Assembly (NCBI GenBank): GCA_023428695.1
Contig: JAEYWY010000009.1
Location: 97,872 to 161,871, forward strand
Source: Bacteroidota bacterium
GTDB taxonomy: Bacteria > Bacteroidota > Bacteroidia > Cytophagales > Cyclobacteriaceae
Length of the DNA stretch: 64,000 nt
Reading direction: 5' to 3'
Both the position numbers and the translations under genes were made by a program. Position 1 is the first letter of the stretch; the number at the start of each line of letters is the position of its first letter. The notes beneath the pieces are model-generated. The model made no database searches. It saw only the letters and a list, made by a program, of their open reading frames with translations, and had not been told where the DNA came from. Shown in pieces: positions 8,576 to 17,072 of this stretch.

Positions 8576-9253
8576 ATGATTGTACAACTTGGTTTTTATG
8601 TCCTTTCAGCAATTGCATTTGGAATGATTGTGTCACTGCTAACGTATGCTGACAAAAAACTCGTGACACGATACCTTGTCAGTGGATCCGTCTGGTTGAT
8701 CTATGTTGCGGTCATCTCAGCAACGGGAATACTTGGTGATTTCTCCCTGCCGCCTCGCGTGCCGTTGTTTGTGGTAATCCCTACGGTGGTCGCCAGCATT
8801 GTGATTACGGGCAGGCCATCATTCCGAAGTTTGCTGGAAAATGCACCGCTTCACCTTCCCGTTTTCATGACGTCGTTTCGCATTGTCGTCGAGTTACTGA
8901 TATATGGCGCGTATCGCGAAGGAGTATTCCCGCAGCGCGTTACATTCGGGGGAATGAACTACGATATTCTCGTGGGCGTCTCTGCCTGCGTCGTCGGTGT
9001 GCTGGTGTTAAAGCGGAGATTTTCTCTCAACGGACTATTTGTATGGAACGTCGTGTCCCTGGCCATACTTTCCGTTACGGTATACGCATTTGCATCGTCG
9101 TATTACTCCAATGATCTGATGACGCTCAATGACAAATTGAAGTTCGTCCGGTTTCCGTATCTCCTGGTTCCTGCCATACTATTACCGGTGGCGATATTTC
9201 TTCATGTGTTCTCAATCCGTCAGGTGTTCATAGCAAGACAAAAACGCTCATAA
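8576..9253 (+). CDS. Multi-pass membrane protein of unknown function
   Basis: A 225-residue hydrophobic protein with about six or seven transmembrane helices (for example GFYVLSAIAFGMIVSLLTY, LVSGSVWLIYVAVISATGI and YLLVPAILLPVAIFLHVF). No catalytic or transport motif is visible. It starts 12 nt after the lipoprotein gene and reads in the same direction, so it probably belongs to the transcript that starts with the cytochrome c gene. Its place beside a cytochrome could mean a role in respiratory or redox metabolism, but nothing in the sequence supports this directly. Confidence 0.65.
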   Translation: MIVQLGFYVLSAIAFGMIVSLLTYADKKLVTRYLVSGSVWLIYVAVISATGILGDFSLPPRVPLFVVIPTVVASIVITGRPSFRSLLENAPLHLPVFMTSFRIVVELLIYGAYREGVFPQRVTFGGMNYDILVGVSACVVGVLVLKRRFSLNGLFVWNVVSLAILSVTVYAFASSYYSNDLMTLNDKLKFVRFPYLLVPAILLPVAIFLHVFSIRQVFIARQKRS

Positions 9254-9301
9254 CGAGTCCTTCATCAGCACACTGACATTTATCAAACTATTTAGCGCAA
9301 A

Positions 9302-10111
9302 ATGAAAACTACATCATTTATCATACTGCTTTTGTTTACGGGAATCGCCCAGGCTGGCTTCACCCAGGATCATGATCACCCTGATCTTCATGTTAACTCC
9401 AAATGGAAGGATTGTTCCTTTGTCATTCACCCATCGTTAACACAGTCCGAATGGCACCAGTTTACGCGAGAGGCCGGCCTCGTTGCTTACTTCCGACCAA
9501 TTGCCGATGCGAAACCATTGGGCAAATGGAATTTCGAAATCGCGGTACTGCAATGGAAAACAAAATTTGACGACTCCGACGGTGCGTGGAACAATACGTT
9601 CAGTCATCCCGATTCTGTACATTGGTTGAAAGACAGTCACCGTCTCGGAATAGCCGGATTGTCGGGGCGGGTCGGCATTACAGACAAGGTTGATATTGGA
9701 CTTTATATCACGAAGAATCCCAACGCCAACTACGGCATTTATGGCGTGCAGGTCCAATACAACTTTTTCGGCCAGCCGGAGAAAACATGGACTGCTTCGG
9801 CGCGGATAAACTTCAGCTCGCTCTACGGACCAGACGACTTAACGTTGCGTACGTATGGGTTGGAGGTGATAACCAGTAAGGAGTTTATAATCTACTCTGA
9901 CTGGATAGCAGTTTCTCCATACGTGGGCGTTTCCGGGATTCTCTCCACTACACATGAGCGTACAGAGAAAGTCAACCTCCATGATGAAAACATAATTCTT
10001 GGACAAGCCATGGTTGGTGCTACGGCACGGATTAAATTCGTCCGGATGGGAGTGGAATACAACCTGTCGAACATAAGCACATTGTCGTTCAAGGTCGGTG
10101 TCGGATTTTAG
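9302..10111 (+). CDS. Exported outer-membrane-like beta-barrel protein
   Basis: A 269-residue protein with a signal peptide (MKTTSFIILLLFTGIAQAG) and a mature chain of alternating hydrophobic strands (LAGLSG-like turns, VDIGLYITKNPNANYGIYGV, WTASARINFSSLYGP, WIAVSPYVGVSGIL), ending in LSFKVGVGF. A terminal phenylalanine and this strand pattern fit a small outer-membrane beta-barrel of about 10-12 strands. A histidine- and acid-rich stretch after the signal (DHDHPDLH) could bind a metal. It follows the membrane protein gene by 48 nt and ends the 7407-10111 cluster. The barrel call is inference; the family is not recognised. Confidence 0.65.
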   Translation: MKTTSFIILLLFTGIAQAGFTQDHDHPDLHVNSKWKDCSFVIHPSLTQSEWHQFTREAGLVAYFRPIADAKPLGKWNFEIAVLQWKTKFDDSDGAWNNTFSHPDSVHWLKDSHRLGIAGLSGRVGITDKVDIGLYITKNPNANYGIYGVQVQYNFFGQPEKTWTASARINFSSLYGPDDLTLRTYGLEVITSKEFIIYSDWIAVSPYVGVSGILSTTHERTEKVNLHDENIILGQAMVGATARIKFVRMGVEYNLSNISTLSFKVGVGF

Positions 10112-10140
10112 ATTGTGGTAACTTCAACCGACAGCGTGAC

Positions 10141-10185
10141 TTTTTCTCACAGATACACGGAAAGCACAGAGAAGCCACAGAACAT
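10141..10185. repeat. Short intergenic repeat-like stretch
   Basis: The bases between the exported protein and DinB contain an A/G-rich tract of the kind CACAGAGAAGCCACAGA, similar to dispersed intergenic tracts seen in many bacterial genomes. Only this copy is visible here, so it stays a weak call. Confidence 0.25.
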
Positions 10186-10234
10186 TCAAAACCTTTCGAC
10201 GACCTGACTCGTTTTCGTAAATCACATCAACGGT

Positions 10235-10690
10235 ATGAAAGATCAGGCTGTCAGAATAATTGAATATGATCAATGGGCGAATGCCCAGGTTATTGCGGCT
10301 GTCGCTCGTGCGAAGGAAGCCCCAGATCGTGCAATTGAATTACTCTCACACATTTTCGCTGTTTCGTCAATCTGGCTTAGTCGCGCGAAACGCGAAATCG
10401 AAGTCGCGAAGCGTTTTGATCGCTACACGGTTGAGGAATGCGCAGTCCGGAATGATGCGCTCGCAACAGGATGGATTCAATTTCTGAAATCTCATGGTGA
10501 TGTAAACGGCATCATGAAGTTTCAGCTACTTGGCAAGAGTTCCGAAATGAGCGTCCTCGACTGCGTTCAGCATGTCGGAATGCACGGCACCTATCACCGC
10601 GGCCAGATAGTCGCGTTGCTGAAAGGACACTTAGACGAACTTCCGGCAACGGACTATGTGCTTTTCGCTTTGGCAAAGCCTGGCTACTGA
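10235..10690 (+). CDS. DinB-family protein (metal-dependent four-helix bundle)
   Basis: A 151-residue protein of the DinB/YfiT superfamily. It opens with IIEYDQWANAQVI, the characteristic first helix, and carries the metal-binding histidine set: one in LLSHIFAVSSIW (about residue 48) and the HGTYHRGQI pair near residues 128-132. Proteins of this fold act as thiol-dependent S-transferases or damage-inducible enzymes; the role here cannot be specified. It is convergent with the sugar-binding protein gene (17 nt between stops). Length and motifs agree with the family. Confidence 0.85.
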   Translation: MKDQAVRIIEYDQWANAQVIAAVARAKEAPDRAIELLSHIFAVSSIWLSRAKREIEVAKRFDRYTVEECAVRNDALATGWIQFLKSHGDVNGIMKFQLLGKSSEMSVLDCVQHVGMHGTYHRGQIVALLKGHLDELPATDYVLFALAKPGY

Positions 10691-10707
10691 GTCGGCTTAA
10701 CCACGAA

Positions 10708-11697
10708 CTAATTCTTGATCATGATTTCTGAAAGTGAAACGTGTCCGTCCTTGACAACCGTTTCCTTGTAGTTGTTTTTGTCAACCGCAATTGGCGCGAG
10801 TAGTTCGGCATAAACTTCAATGTCACCAAAACGCACTTTCTTTTTATTCGCGATTTCGCTCTTTCTGGCAAGTGCGATCGCAATTTCGGCCGCGCGTATC
10901 GCAAGCGGTTTGATGGGTTTGTAAACCGTCATGCTTTGATTACCCTGAATGATGTTCTTAACGCCGGTGAGGTCGGCGTCCTGACCGGTAACAACCACTT
11001 TTCCAATGACGCTTTTCGGAAGAGCGAGGATTGCACCGTTGGCGAGGGCGTCGTTAGCGGCAATGACTGCGTCTGGTGTGGCCTTAATGCCTGGCAACTC
11101 TTCGGTGAGTTTCATCATCGCCAGTAGTTCACTCCAGTCTGAAACCGTATAGTCACCCAATATTTTGACCTTACCACTCTTTATTGATGCATCAAGCGCC
11201 TTGAGTTGACCCTGACGGAAGAGAATCGCATTATAGTCACTCTCGGGACCATTTAACAGAATGAACTGTCCCGAAGGAACTTTACTCAGCGCGTATTCTG
11301 CCTGCAGTTGCCCGACCTTTTCGTTATCGAATGAAATGTAGTAGGAGATATCGTTTGTGAGGATCAACCTGTCGTATGAGATCACAGGTATGTTGGCCTT
11401 TTTGGCTTCCGCCACGATCTCGAGAGCTCTTTTTGTGTCGACGGGAATGATTATAAGTGCGTCTACCTTTTGTTCGATGAGTTTTTTGCCAAGGCGAACC
11501 TGTTCATCGGCGTCGCCATACGGCACTTCAACAATGCACTCACCGCCTGCTTCCTTGATTGTGTTGACGAGAAATTTCTGATCGATATACCATCGGTCAG
11601 AAACGTAGCTGTCCATTAATAGTCCGATTTTCTGTGCCGCGCAGTGACTAATGCCAATATGCAGCATCACTGCAAAAAATACGAGTAGCCGTTTCAT
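10708..11697 (-). CDS. Periplasmic sugar-binding protein (XylF/RbsB-like), orphan
   Basis: A 329-residue type I periplasmic binding protein. After a signal peptide (about residues 1-22, ending SHCAAQ) the chain starts KIGLLMDSYVSDRWYIDQKF and continues VDALIIIPVDTKRALEIV, IPVISYDRLILTND, VIAANDALANGAILAL and VVVTGQDADLTGVKNI. These are the ligand-contact and hinge blocks of the D-xylose-binding protein XylF. It should bind a pentose or similar sugar in the periplasm. No ABC transporter permease or ATPase lies nearby, so it may feed a distant transporter or a sensor. The next minus-strand gene in transcription order upstream is the LuxR regulator at 12225. Confidence 0.8.
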   Translation of the reverse strand: MKRLLVFFAVMLHIGISHCAAQKIGLLMDSYVSDRWYIDQKFLVNTIKEAGGECIVEVPYGDADEQVRLGKKLIEQKVDALIIIPVDTKRALEIVAEAKKANIPVISYDRLILTNDISYYISFDNEKVGQLQAEYALSKVPSGQFILLNGPESDYNAILFRQGQLKALDASIKSGKVKILGDYTVSDWSELLAMMKLTEELPGIKATPDAVIAANDALANGAILALPKSVIGKVVVTGQDADLTGVKNIIQGNQSMTVYKPIKPLAIRAAEIAIALARKSEIANKKKVRFGDIEVYAELLAPIAVDKNNYKETVVKDGHVSLSEIMIKN

Positions 11698-11945
11698 TGT
11701 TAAGATGATTTAGAGGTTGGAACAAGCTACGAAGGAGAATGAATAAAAACCGGATAATTAAGGGTCATAACCTACGTGCTGCGGTGAGAAGTTGCGAAGC
11801 TTGACAACGGTGCTGATCACGCGTATGGCAGTATAAAGGCGGGGATTCATCAATTCTTCATGACCTGCACCCGATGAAAATGGCAAGAAACATACTTCGC
11901 AGAATGAATCGTGCAAAAAAAAGAGGCGCATCAGAGCACCTCTCA
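11698..11945. other. Intergenic stretch without a recognisable gene
   Basis: Lies upstream of the sugar-binding protein gene on the minus strand and must hold its promoter. The reading frames across it (for example 11758-11949 minus) show no domain similarity I can recognise. I see no clear terminator or repeat. Confidence 0.4.
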
Positions 11946-12215
11946 TCATCTACTTTCGGGGTACGAAGTGTCTTTGAGCTGCTCAACGATCAGGTTGGCT
12001 ACCGACTTCGTCTTGTGATCGTTCCGATTTTTCCGGCATCGAAAAGCATGTTCCTTGCCATCAGCCGGTGAGTCAGCGGTGAAGTAAATAGTGTTGCCAA
12101 CCGTTGTGCATTCTCTGGCATACATCGACTCGGGAACGTTTAACCTGACCGTTGTACCGGGTGTTCCGGAGGTTACCCATAGATCCGAATTGATGGAAAA
12201 CCTGCCAAAATCCAC
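11946..12215 (-). pseudogene. Remnant of an ELWxxDGT-repeat surface protein
   Basis: About 89 codons on the minus strand read SDLWVTSGTPGTTVRL and then TVGNTIYFTADSPADGKE. This is the ELW-x-x-DGT-x-x-GT...GN-x-LYFTAD spacing of the ELWxxDGT repeat found in large exported Bacteroidota proteins. After one repeat the sequence becomes charged and unlike the family (RCRKNRNDHKTKSV). There is no signal peptide, and the only start is a GTG 9 nt past the stop of the LuxR regulator, in the same frame. It is most simply a fragment of a larger gene left by deletion, though a very small gene cannot be excluded. Confidence 0.4.
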
Positions 12216-12224
12216 AATCCTATT

Positions 12225-12842
12225 TTATAGGATAAACTGATGCTGCGTGGCCAGGCGGATCAAGGTAGCGGTATTTCTGGCGTCGAACTTTGACAATAAA
12301 TTCTTGCGATGAGTGTCCACGGTAGCCGTACTGATAAATAGCTTTTCGGCAACTTCGTTGTTCGTCAGCCCTTCGGCAATAAGTGCTAACACTTCCTTCT
12401 CTCTTCTCGTGAGAACAGGCCGGCCCGCGGCGTTCTTTTGTATTGATCTCGCGATCTCGCCGCTCAGATACTTTTCGCCCTTCATGCAGGTTGCAATTCC
12501 CTCAAGAAGTTCCTCTCTCGTCCCGTTCTTCAATACATAACCAAGAGCGCCATTTTCGATCATTTTTTCAACCATACTTTGCTGACTGAATGTGCTGAGT
12601 CCAATCACACGTACGGCAGGGTATTGTGTCCTCACCTCCTTGCAAAGGTCAATACCACTCTTGTCGGGAAGGTTTATGTCCATCAGGATCACATCGGGAA
12701 GTGCGGTCTGGAGGAAGGCCATACAGGATGCGGCGGACATCGCATGACCGATCAGCTCGATCTGCTGCTCATGAAGCAAGAGTGACCGAATACCTTCGAT
12801 TATCATGTAATGATCGTCCACAATAAAGACCTTCGTCGCCAT
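12225..12842 (-). CDS. NarL/LuxR-family response regulator
   Basis: A 205-residue two-domain regulator. The receiver domain begins KVFIVDDHYMIIEG (acidic pocket), has the phospho-acceptor Asp in DVILMDINLPDKSG (about residue 55) and the conserved Lys in LGYVLKNGT. The C-terminal LuxR helix-turn-helix is LTRREKEVLALIAEGLTNNE, followed by LFISTATVDTHRKNLLSK. It is phosphorylated by the kinase encoded just upstream (12844-14787): the two genes are separated by a single base, so expression is coupled. It should activate or repress transcription; targets are unknown. Confidence 0.93.
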   Translation of the reverse strand: MATKVFIVDDHYMIIEGIRSLLLHEQQIELIGHAMSAASCMAFLQTALPDVILMDINLPDKSGIDLCKEVRTQYPAVRVIGLSTFSQQSMVEKMIENGALGYVLKNGTREELLEGIATCMKGEKYLSGEIARSIQKNAAGRPVLTRREKEVLALIAEGLTNNEVAEKLFISTATVDTHRKNLLSKFDARNTATLIRLATQHQFIL

Positions 12843-12843
12843 G

Positions 12844-14787
12844 TTATACTTTCAAGTCAATATGAACCGACGTACCATTCGCTTTGTCGGAGCGGACCTC
12901 CATTGTGCCCCTTAGAAATTCAACCCGGCTTTGAATATTGCTCCAGCCGGCCCCCTTTGATCGCTCAAGTAAGGTTGTATCAAACCCGACACCGTCGTCC
13001 TCCACCGTGACGGCGAGCTTTTCGTCAGTCCTGGCTATTTGAACAAGTGCCGTTCTTGCCTTTGCGTGCTTTATCGTGTTATTGATCAATTCCTGCACTA
13101 TCCGGTAAATCGTAATGCTGATTGTCTGATCAAGTTTTATGTTGTCCATATTAATGGATTGGTACGTTATGGTCAGCGCGCCACTCTGCGTAATGTCACT
13201 GCAGAAGTCCTTTAATGCCGTATCCAGTCCGAAACGGATCAGCGACTCCGGCATCATGTTATGAGCCACCCGGCGCATTTCTTTTATTGAACTATCAAGC
13301 ATTTCCATACTGCGTTCAAAGGCCCGATGATTCTCAGGCGTCATTATCAGGTTTTCCTTCATTGTGTTGAATGAGTATTTTATTCCGGACAACATACCTC
13401 CAAGACCGTCATGCAGGTCTTTGGCCAGGCGTGTTCGTTCCTGTTCTTCACCTTTCAGTACTGCTTCCGTGGCCGATAACTGCCTTTCAGTTTCGAGTTC
13501 TGAAATACGTTGCTGTTGCAGTCTCTGTTTCTGTCGGTAGTTTCGAAAGGTAAGCATTGAGATGATCAATAAAGTGGCAATGCTTCCGATGAGAATATAG
13601 TTAAATGTGCTTCTTCTTTGCAGCTTAGCTTCCTGCAACCTGATCTGGCTCTCCTTTTTCTCCGTTTCGAACCGTATCCGCATACTCGTTTCACGTTGCC
13701 TGACGGATTCATTAAAGATTGCGGACTCAATTTTCTTCTTCATGGATTCATAAGCAAAGCCATCGCTGTACCGACCTTTTGCAAATGCAATTTTTGACAG
13801 CAGATCCAATCCGGCAACTTTGCCCTCGGCCAGGTTGTTTTCCCCGGCCAGCGTCATCAATTCATTGGCAAGGCTTTCCGCTGTTTCAAAATCGCTATTG
13901 TACAAGTGGAATGCCGAGAGGATTCCTTTGGCATTCATCACCACGCCGGCGTCACCCAATTCTTTTCCAATTGCAATACTGCGTTCGGCAAAACGCGGAA
14001 GTTGTTCGTATTCTCCTTTTTTCACCTGAACTTCCGAAAGATTATTCAGTAACATAGCCTCCAGGGCCATATACTTATTCCTGATTGCGATCTCCAATCC
14101 TTCCCGGTACACCTCTTTGGCGTCGTCCTCACGGTTCACCTCAGCATAATTTATCCCCAGGTTGTTGAGGGCGACCACAAGTTGCCTTTTGTTGTCGAGG
14201 GTTCGCGCAGCAGCAACTGATTTTTCCCCATACTCAATTGCTTTATCAAACTGTGTTAGCGTCATGTATAATGACTGCAAACCATCATACAAACTACTTT
14301 CAATATTGGGATACCCTTTACTTTGAAGCAGACGCACACCTTCCAGTGTATAGAACAAGGCACTATCTATTTCGTAAAGAAATCTGTACGCGCTGCCAAT
14401 ATTGAAATGAGCGGCCCCGATATTGAATGTGTCTTTTTGCTGGCGGGCGATCGCCAGGACGAGTTTATTATAATAGATCAGTGAGTCAAACTTGGACTGG
14501 TACGAGCAGATAAAAGAAAAGTGACGGTACCCTTTCATCAGTCCCGCGGGGAAATCGATCTTTTTGCTCAAGTCAACTGCATCTCTTATATATCGTTTAG
14601 CGATTTCAGGTTCCAGATCTTCGAATTCATCCGCTATCGAAAGCAATAAATAGACTTTGCTTGTGTCTTCCTTCGCTGTTTGTAACACCACCAGCAGGCT
14701 GTCCAGTACTTTGTTCTCTTGCGAGACGGAGTCCAGGGGAACGACAACTGCCAGAAGGGCTGCGACGAAGAGGCGTTTCAATTGCAT
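12844..14787 (-). CDS. TPR-containing sensor histidine kinase (HisKA_3 type)
   Basis: A 647-residue membrane kinase. A signal peptide (1-22) leads into a periplasmic array of tetratricopeptide repeats (about 60-330; for example YDGLQSLYMTLTQFDKAIEY and ALNNLGINYAEVNREDDAKE). A coiled coil and one transmembrane helix follow (about 394-412, YILIGSIATLLIISML). The cytoplasmic HisKA_3 domain has LAKDLHDGLGGMLSGIKYSF with the phospho-accepting His near residue 458, followed by a HATPase domain (VQELINNTIKHAKA; VEDDGVGFD). It senses through its TPR region and phosphorylates the adjacent LuxR regulator. A second pair of the same design lies at 57350-60077. Confidence 0.92.
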   Translation of the reverse strand: MQLKRLFVAALLAVVVPLDSVSQENKVLDSLLVVLQTAKEDTSKVYLLLSIADEFEDLEPEIAKRYIRDAVDLSKKIDFPAGLMKGYRHFSFICSYQSKFDSLIYYNKLVLAIARQQKDTFNIGAAHFNIGSAYRFLYEIDSALFYTLEGVRLLQSKGYPNIESSLYDGLQSLYMTLTQFDKAIEYGEKSVAAARTLDNKRQLVVALNNLGINYAEVNREDDAKEVYREGLEIAIRNKYMALEAMLLNNLSEVQVKKGEYEQLPRFAERSIAIGKELGDAGVVMNAKGILSAFHLYNSDFETAESLANELMTLAGENNLAEGKVAGLDLLSKIAFAKGRYSDGFAYESMKKKIESAIFNESVRQRETSMRIRFETEKKESQIRLQEAKLQRRSTFNYILIGSIATLLIISMLTFRNYRQKQRLQQQRISELETERQLSATEAVLKGEEQERTRLAKDLHDGLGGMLSGIKYSFNTMKENLIMTPENHRAFERSMEMLDSSIKEMRRVAHNMMPESLIRFGLDTALKDFCSDITQSGALTITYQSINMDNIKLDQTISITIYRIVQELINNTIKHAKARTALVQIARTDEKLAVTVEDDGVGFDTTLLERSKGAGWSNIQSRVEFLRGTMEVRSDKANGTSVHIDLKV

Positions 14788-15212
14788 ACGCTGGTACGGG
14801 TGTTGTCAATACAAAGTAATGCATTGCCCTGCTAATATCTACTACCGGTTTTCCATGATTTTTCTGATTGAACTAAATCTCCTGTTTTTAGGGGATTGGA
14901 TGATCCGGATCGTCGCTTTTGTTGTGCCGGTAAACAACACCTGATTTTTGGACGACGCTTCCCTGGTCTTGATCAATTTTATAATGGTATGAAAAAGCTT
15001 AAACTCCTGACGCTGACCATTGCCTGTTTCCAAGAACGTGAGCTTTCGGTTTGTCTGCTGAAGTTCTTTCCGTGCATTTTCTGAATTAGGGTTCTTGTAT
15101 AAGTCGCTTCCCTTTTTTCCGTGATTTTTTTTCAGGAACAGAATATCATGTTTTCAGGGGATGCGGCGATGATGGCGTCCTTCCAACTTTGCAGACGACA
15201 AAACAAGCTACT
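14788..15212. promoter_or_regulatory. Intergenic region with two copies of a ~62 bp direct repeat
   Basis: This 425 bp space separates the divergent kinase gene (14787, minus) and lipoprotein gene (15213, plus), so it must hold both promoters. Two related blocks lie at about 14849-14910 and 15115-15175. Each reads TTTTCC(A/G)TGATTTTT, then GAAC..AAT, then TGTTTT.AGGGGA. Over the central 26 positions I count 21 identities by eye. The copies are about 266 bp apart. They could be regulator-binding sites or the trace of a local duplication. Confidence 0.45.
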
Positions 15213-16781
15213 ATGAAAAGAATATTCGCGCTTCTTATGCTGGCTATGGGAGTGTTTTCATGCCAGCAGGATGAACCGTCGTTGTCTTCAGATAAGAACA
15301 TAATGGAGTTTGGGTTCCTTATGTCAGACAACCCGGGACTTACATCCGATGTATCCGGTGTAATCAATGGAACGGAGATTCACTGCATCTTTCCGGCAGG
15401 CACTTCCGTTACTGCGCTGAAGCCGCTGATTTCGCACAAAGGTGAGACGATCAACCCTGCATCCGGTACCGCCGCAGATTTCAGCGGTTTGGTTGAATAT
15501 ACTGTAACGGCGAAAGATCGCAGCGAGAAAAAATATACCGTTTCAGTAACCGTTCTGCCCCCAGCTTTATCTTCCGATAAATCCATCACGTCATTCTCTT
15601 TTCTCAAGGAAGATAACGCCTTTCTTCCGGAGGATATAACGGGTACAATTAGCGGGCAAAATATTCATCTTACAGTTCCCGCGGGGACCGATGTGACGGC
15701 GTTGAAGCCAACCATTGTTCATACAGGCAGCGCGACCAATCCGACCTCGAAGGCGGCAAACAATTTCACTTCACCAAGGAATTATACGGTAACAGCTGAA
15801 GACGGCAGCAGTGAGATATATAACGTAACTGTAAACGTCAGTGCATCCGGGCCCATCGTGTACGTGGTTGGAGGGCAACGCTTTTACGGCACGAGCTATG
15901 CCCGGCTTTGGACGAACGGAACCGGTTCAAATCTGACTAATGGAACCTACAACGCGGCAGCCACATCGGTTTTTGTTTCAGAAAACACGATACATGCAGC
16001 CGGTTATCAAACCATTGGAAACAGCCGCGCCACGAGTTGGAAACTACAGGACGGGATCCAACAGGCTACTCCCGGCCTGAACGAAACTGTCAATGACGCT
16101 TACACGAATTCAATTTTTGTATCAGCCGAGAACGACGTGTACATCGCGGGACAGGAAAATCATGGAGCCGGTACGGGCATTATTGCAAAAGTCTGGAAAA
16201 ATGGATCGCCAACAGCGCTCACGACTCAAACCGGTGCTGCCAACTCAGTCTTTGTTGCGGGTAATGATGTATATGTCGCCGGATGGGAGTCGACTGCAAC
16301 CGGAACGGTTGCCAAGGTTTGGAAGAATGGTGTTCCAACAGCTCTCAATGCCGACGATGAAAGTGGACAGGCTCGCGCTGTCTTTGTAGTCGACGACGTT
16401 GTATATGTCGCGGGCCAGAAAGCAATCGGTCCGGCATATGTAGTCCATGTTTGGAAGAACGGAGTGCCGGAGATCATCAATGCAGGCACAACCGGCTCCG
16501 AGGTATCTTCCATTTTTGTATCTGACGGGGATGTATATCTGGTGGGCCGTGAAATAAAAGACGGTCAATACTATGCCAGGTTATGGCACAACGGAGTGGG
16601 AACATTCCTTTCAACGAGTATGAATTCCGATGCGCGATCAGTATATGTGCATAACGGAGACGTTTATGTTGCGGGCTGGGAATACGATGCCGCGGACAAG
16701 CAGGTTGCAGTCCTTTGGAAAAATGGCGTCGCCACTCCACTAGCGACGGATGCATTTGCCTACGGTGTAATGGTAAAATAG
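15213..16781 (+). CDS. Lipoprotein with two DUF5018-like domains and a C-terminal beta-propeller
   Basis: A 522-residue lipoprotein. I place the start at the ATG at 15213 because it gives a clean lipoprotein signal, MKRIFALLMLAMGVFSC (Cys17); an upstream TTG at 15189 only adds eight polar residues. Two tandem beta domains follow (about 25-110 and 118-203; both show SSDKxIxxFxFL and FPAGT/VPAGTxVTALKP), matching the DUF5018-like cell-surface domain. Residues from about 215 to the end are six or seven repeats of VYVAGxE...AxVWKNGxPTxL, a beta-propeller. It probably displays a binding or sensing surface. A terminator-like hairpin follows at 16798. Confidence 0.8.
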   Translation: MKRIFALLMLAMGVFSCQQDEPSLSSDKNIMEFGFLMSDNPGLTSDVSGVINGTEIHCIFPAGTSVTALKPLISHKGETINPASGTAADFSGLVEYTVTAKDRSEKKYTVSVTVLPPALSSDKSITSFSFLKEDNAFLPEDITGTISGQNIHLTVPAGTDVTALKPTIVHTGSATNPTSKAANNFTSPRNYTVTAEDGSSEIYNVTVNVSASGPIVYVVGGQRFYGTSYARLWTNGTGSNLTNGTYNAAATSVFVSENTIHAAGYQTIGNSRATSWKLQDGIQQATPGLNETVNDAYTNSIFVSAENDVYIAGQENHGAGTGIIAKVWKNGSPTALTTQTGAANSVFVAGNDVYVAGWESTATGTVAKVWKNGVPTALNADDESGQARAVFVVDDVVYVAGQKAIGPAYVVHVWKNGVPEIINAGTTGSEVSSIFVSDGDVYLVGREIKDGQYYARLWHNGVGTFLSTSMNSDARSVYVHNGDVYVAGWEYDAADKQVAVLWKNGVATPLATDAFAYGVMVK

Positions 16782-16797
16782 AAGGTTGATTTACCCC

Positions 16798-16826
16798 GGG
16801 ATGTGGCAAAGGTCACGTCCCTTTTA
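16798..16826 (+). terminator. Rho-independent terminator after the propeller lipoprotein
   Basis: The stem GGGATGTG pairs with CACGTCCC (one G-T pair) across an 8-nt loop, and TTTT follows at once. It lies 16 nt past the stop codon at 16781, the usual place for an intrinsic terminator. Confidence 0.6.
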
Positions 16827-16889
16827 TTGTTTCCAATAGGCTCTACACCTTTTCCGGATTTTTCAGGCGGACCCACTGCTGCGCCCGGA

Positions 16890-17072
16890 TCAATGAAACA
16901 TTCTCAGCAACTCATCCTTTCGGCTTCGCGACACATTAATCGTTGCCCTATTACTCATGATCACATAGCCTCCGTCTCCTTTAACATACTTCCTGATGTG
17001 ATCGAGATTAATGGTATATGAATGATGAACGCGCAGGAACCCATGGCCTGACGCTCGTCGTACGTGAAGCAC
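16890..17072 (-). pseudogene. C-terminal remnant of a LytTR response regulator
   Basis: On the minus strand about 60 codons read GFLRVHHSYTINLDHIRKYV, then KGDGGYVIMSN and INVSRSRKDELLRMF. This is the second half of a LytTR DNA-binding domain, including the HHSY...N...I core. No receiver domain or first half of the LytTR domain is found upstream; the frame is closed by a stop near 17098, and the preceding residues (HVRRAS) do not fit the family. It is a dead 3' end. The LytS-type kinase remnant at 5888-6112 belongs to the class of kinases that partner LytTR regulators. Confidence 0.6.
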
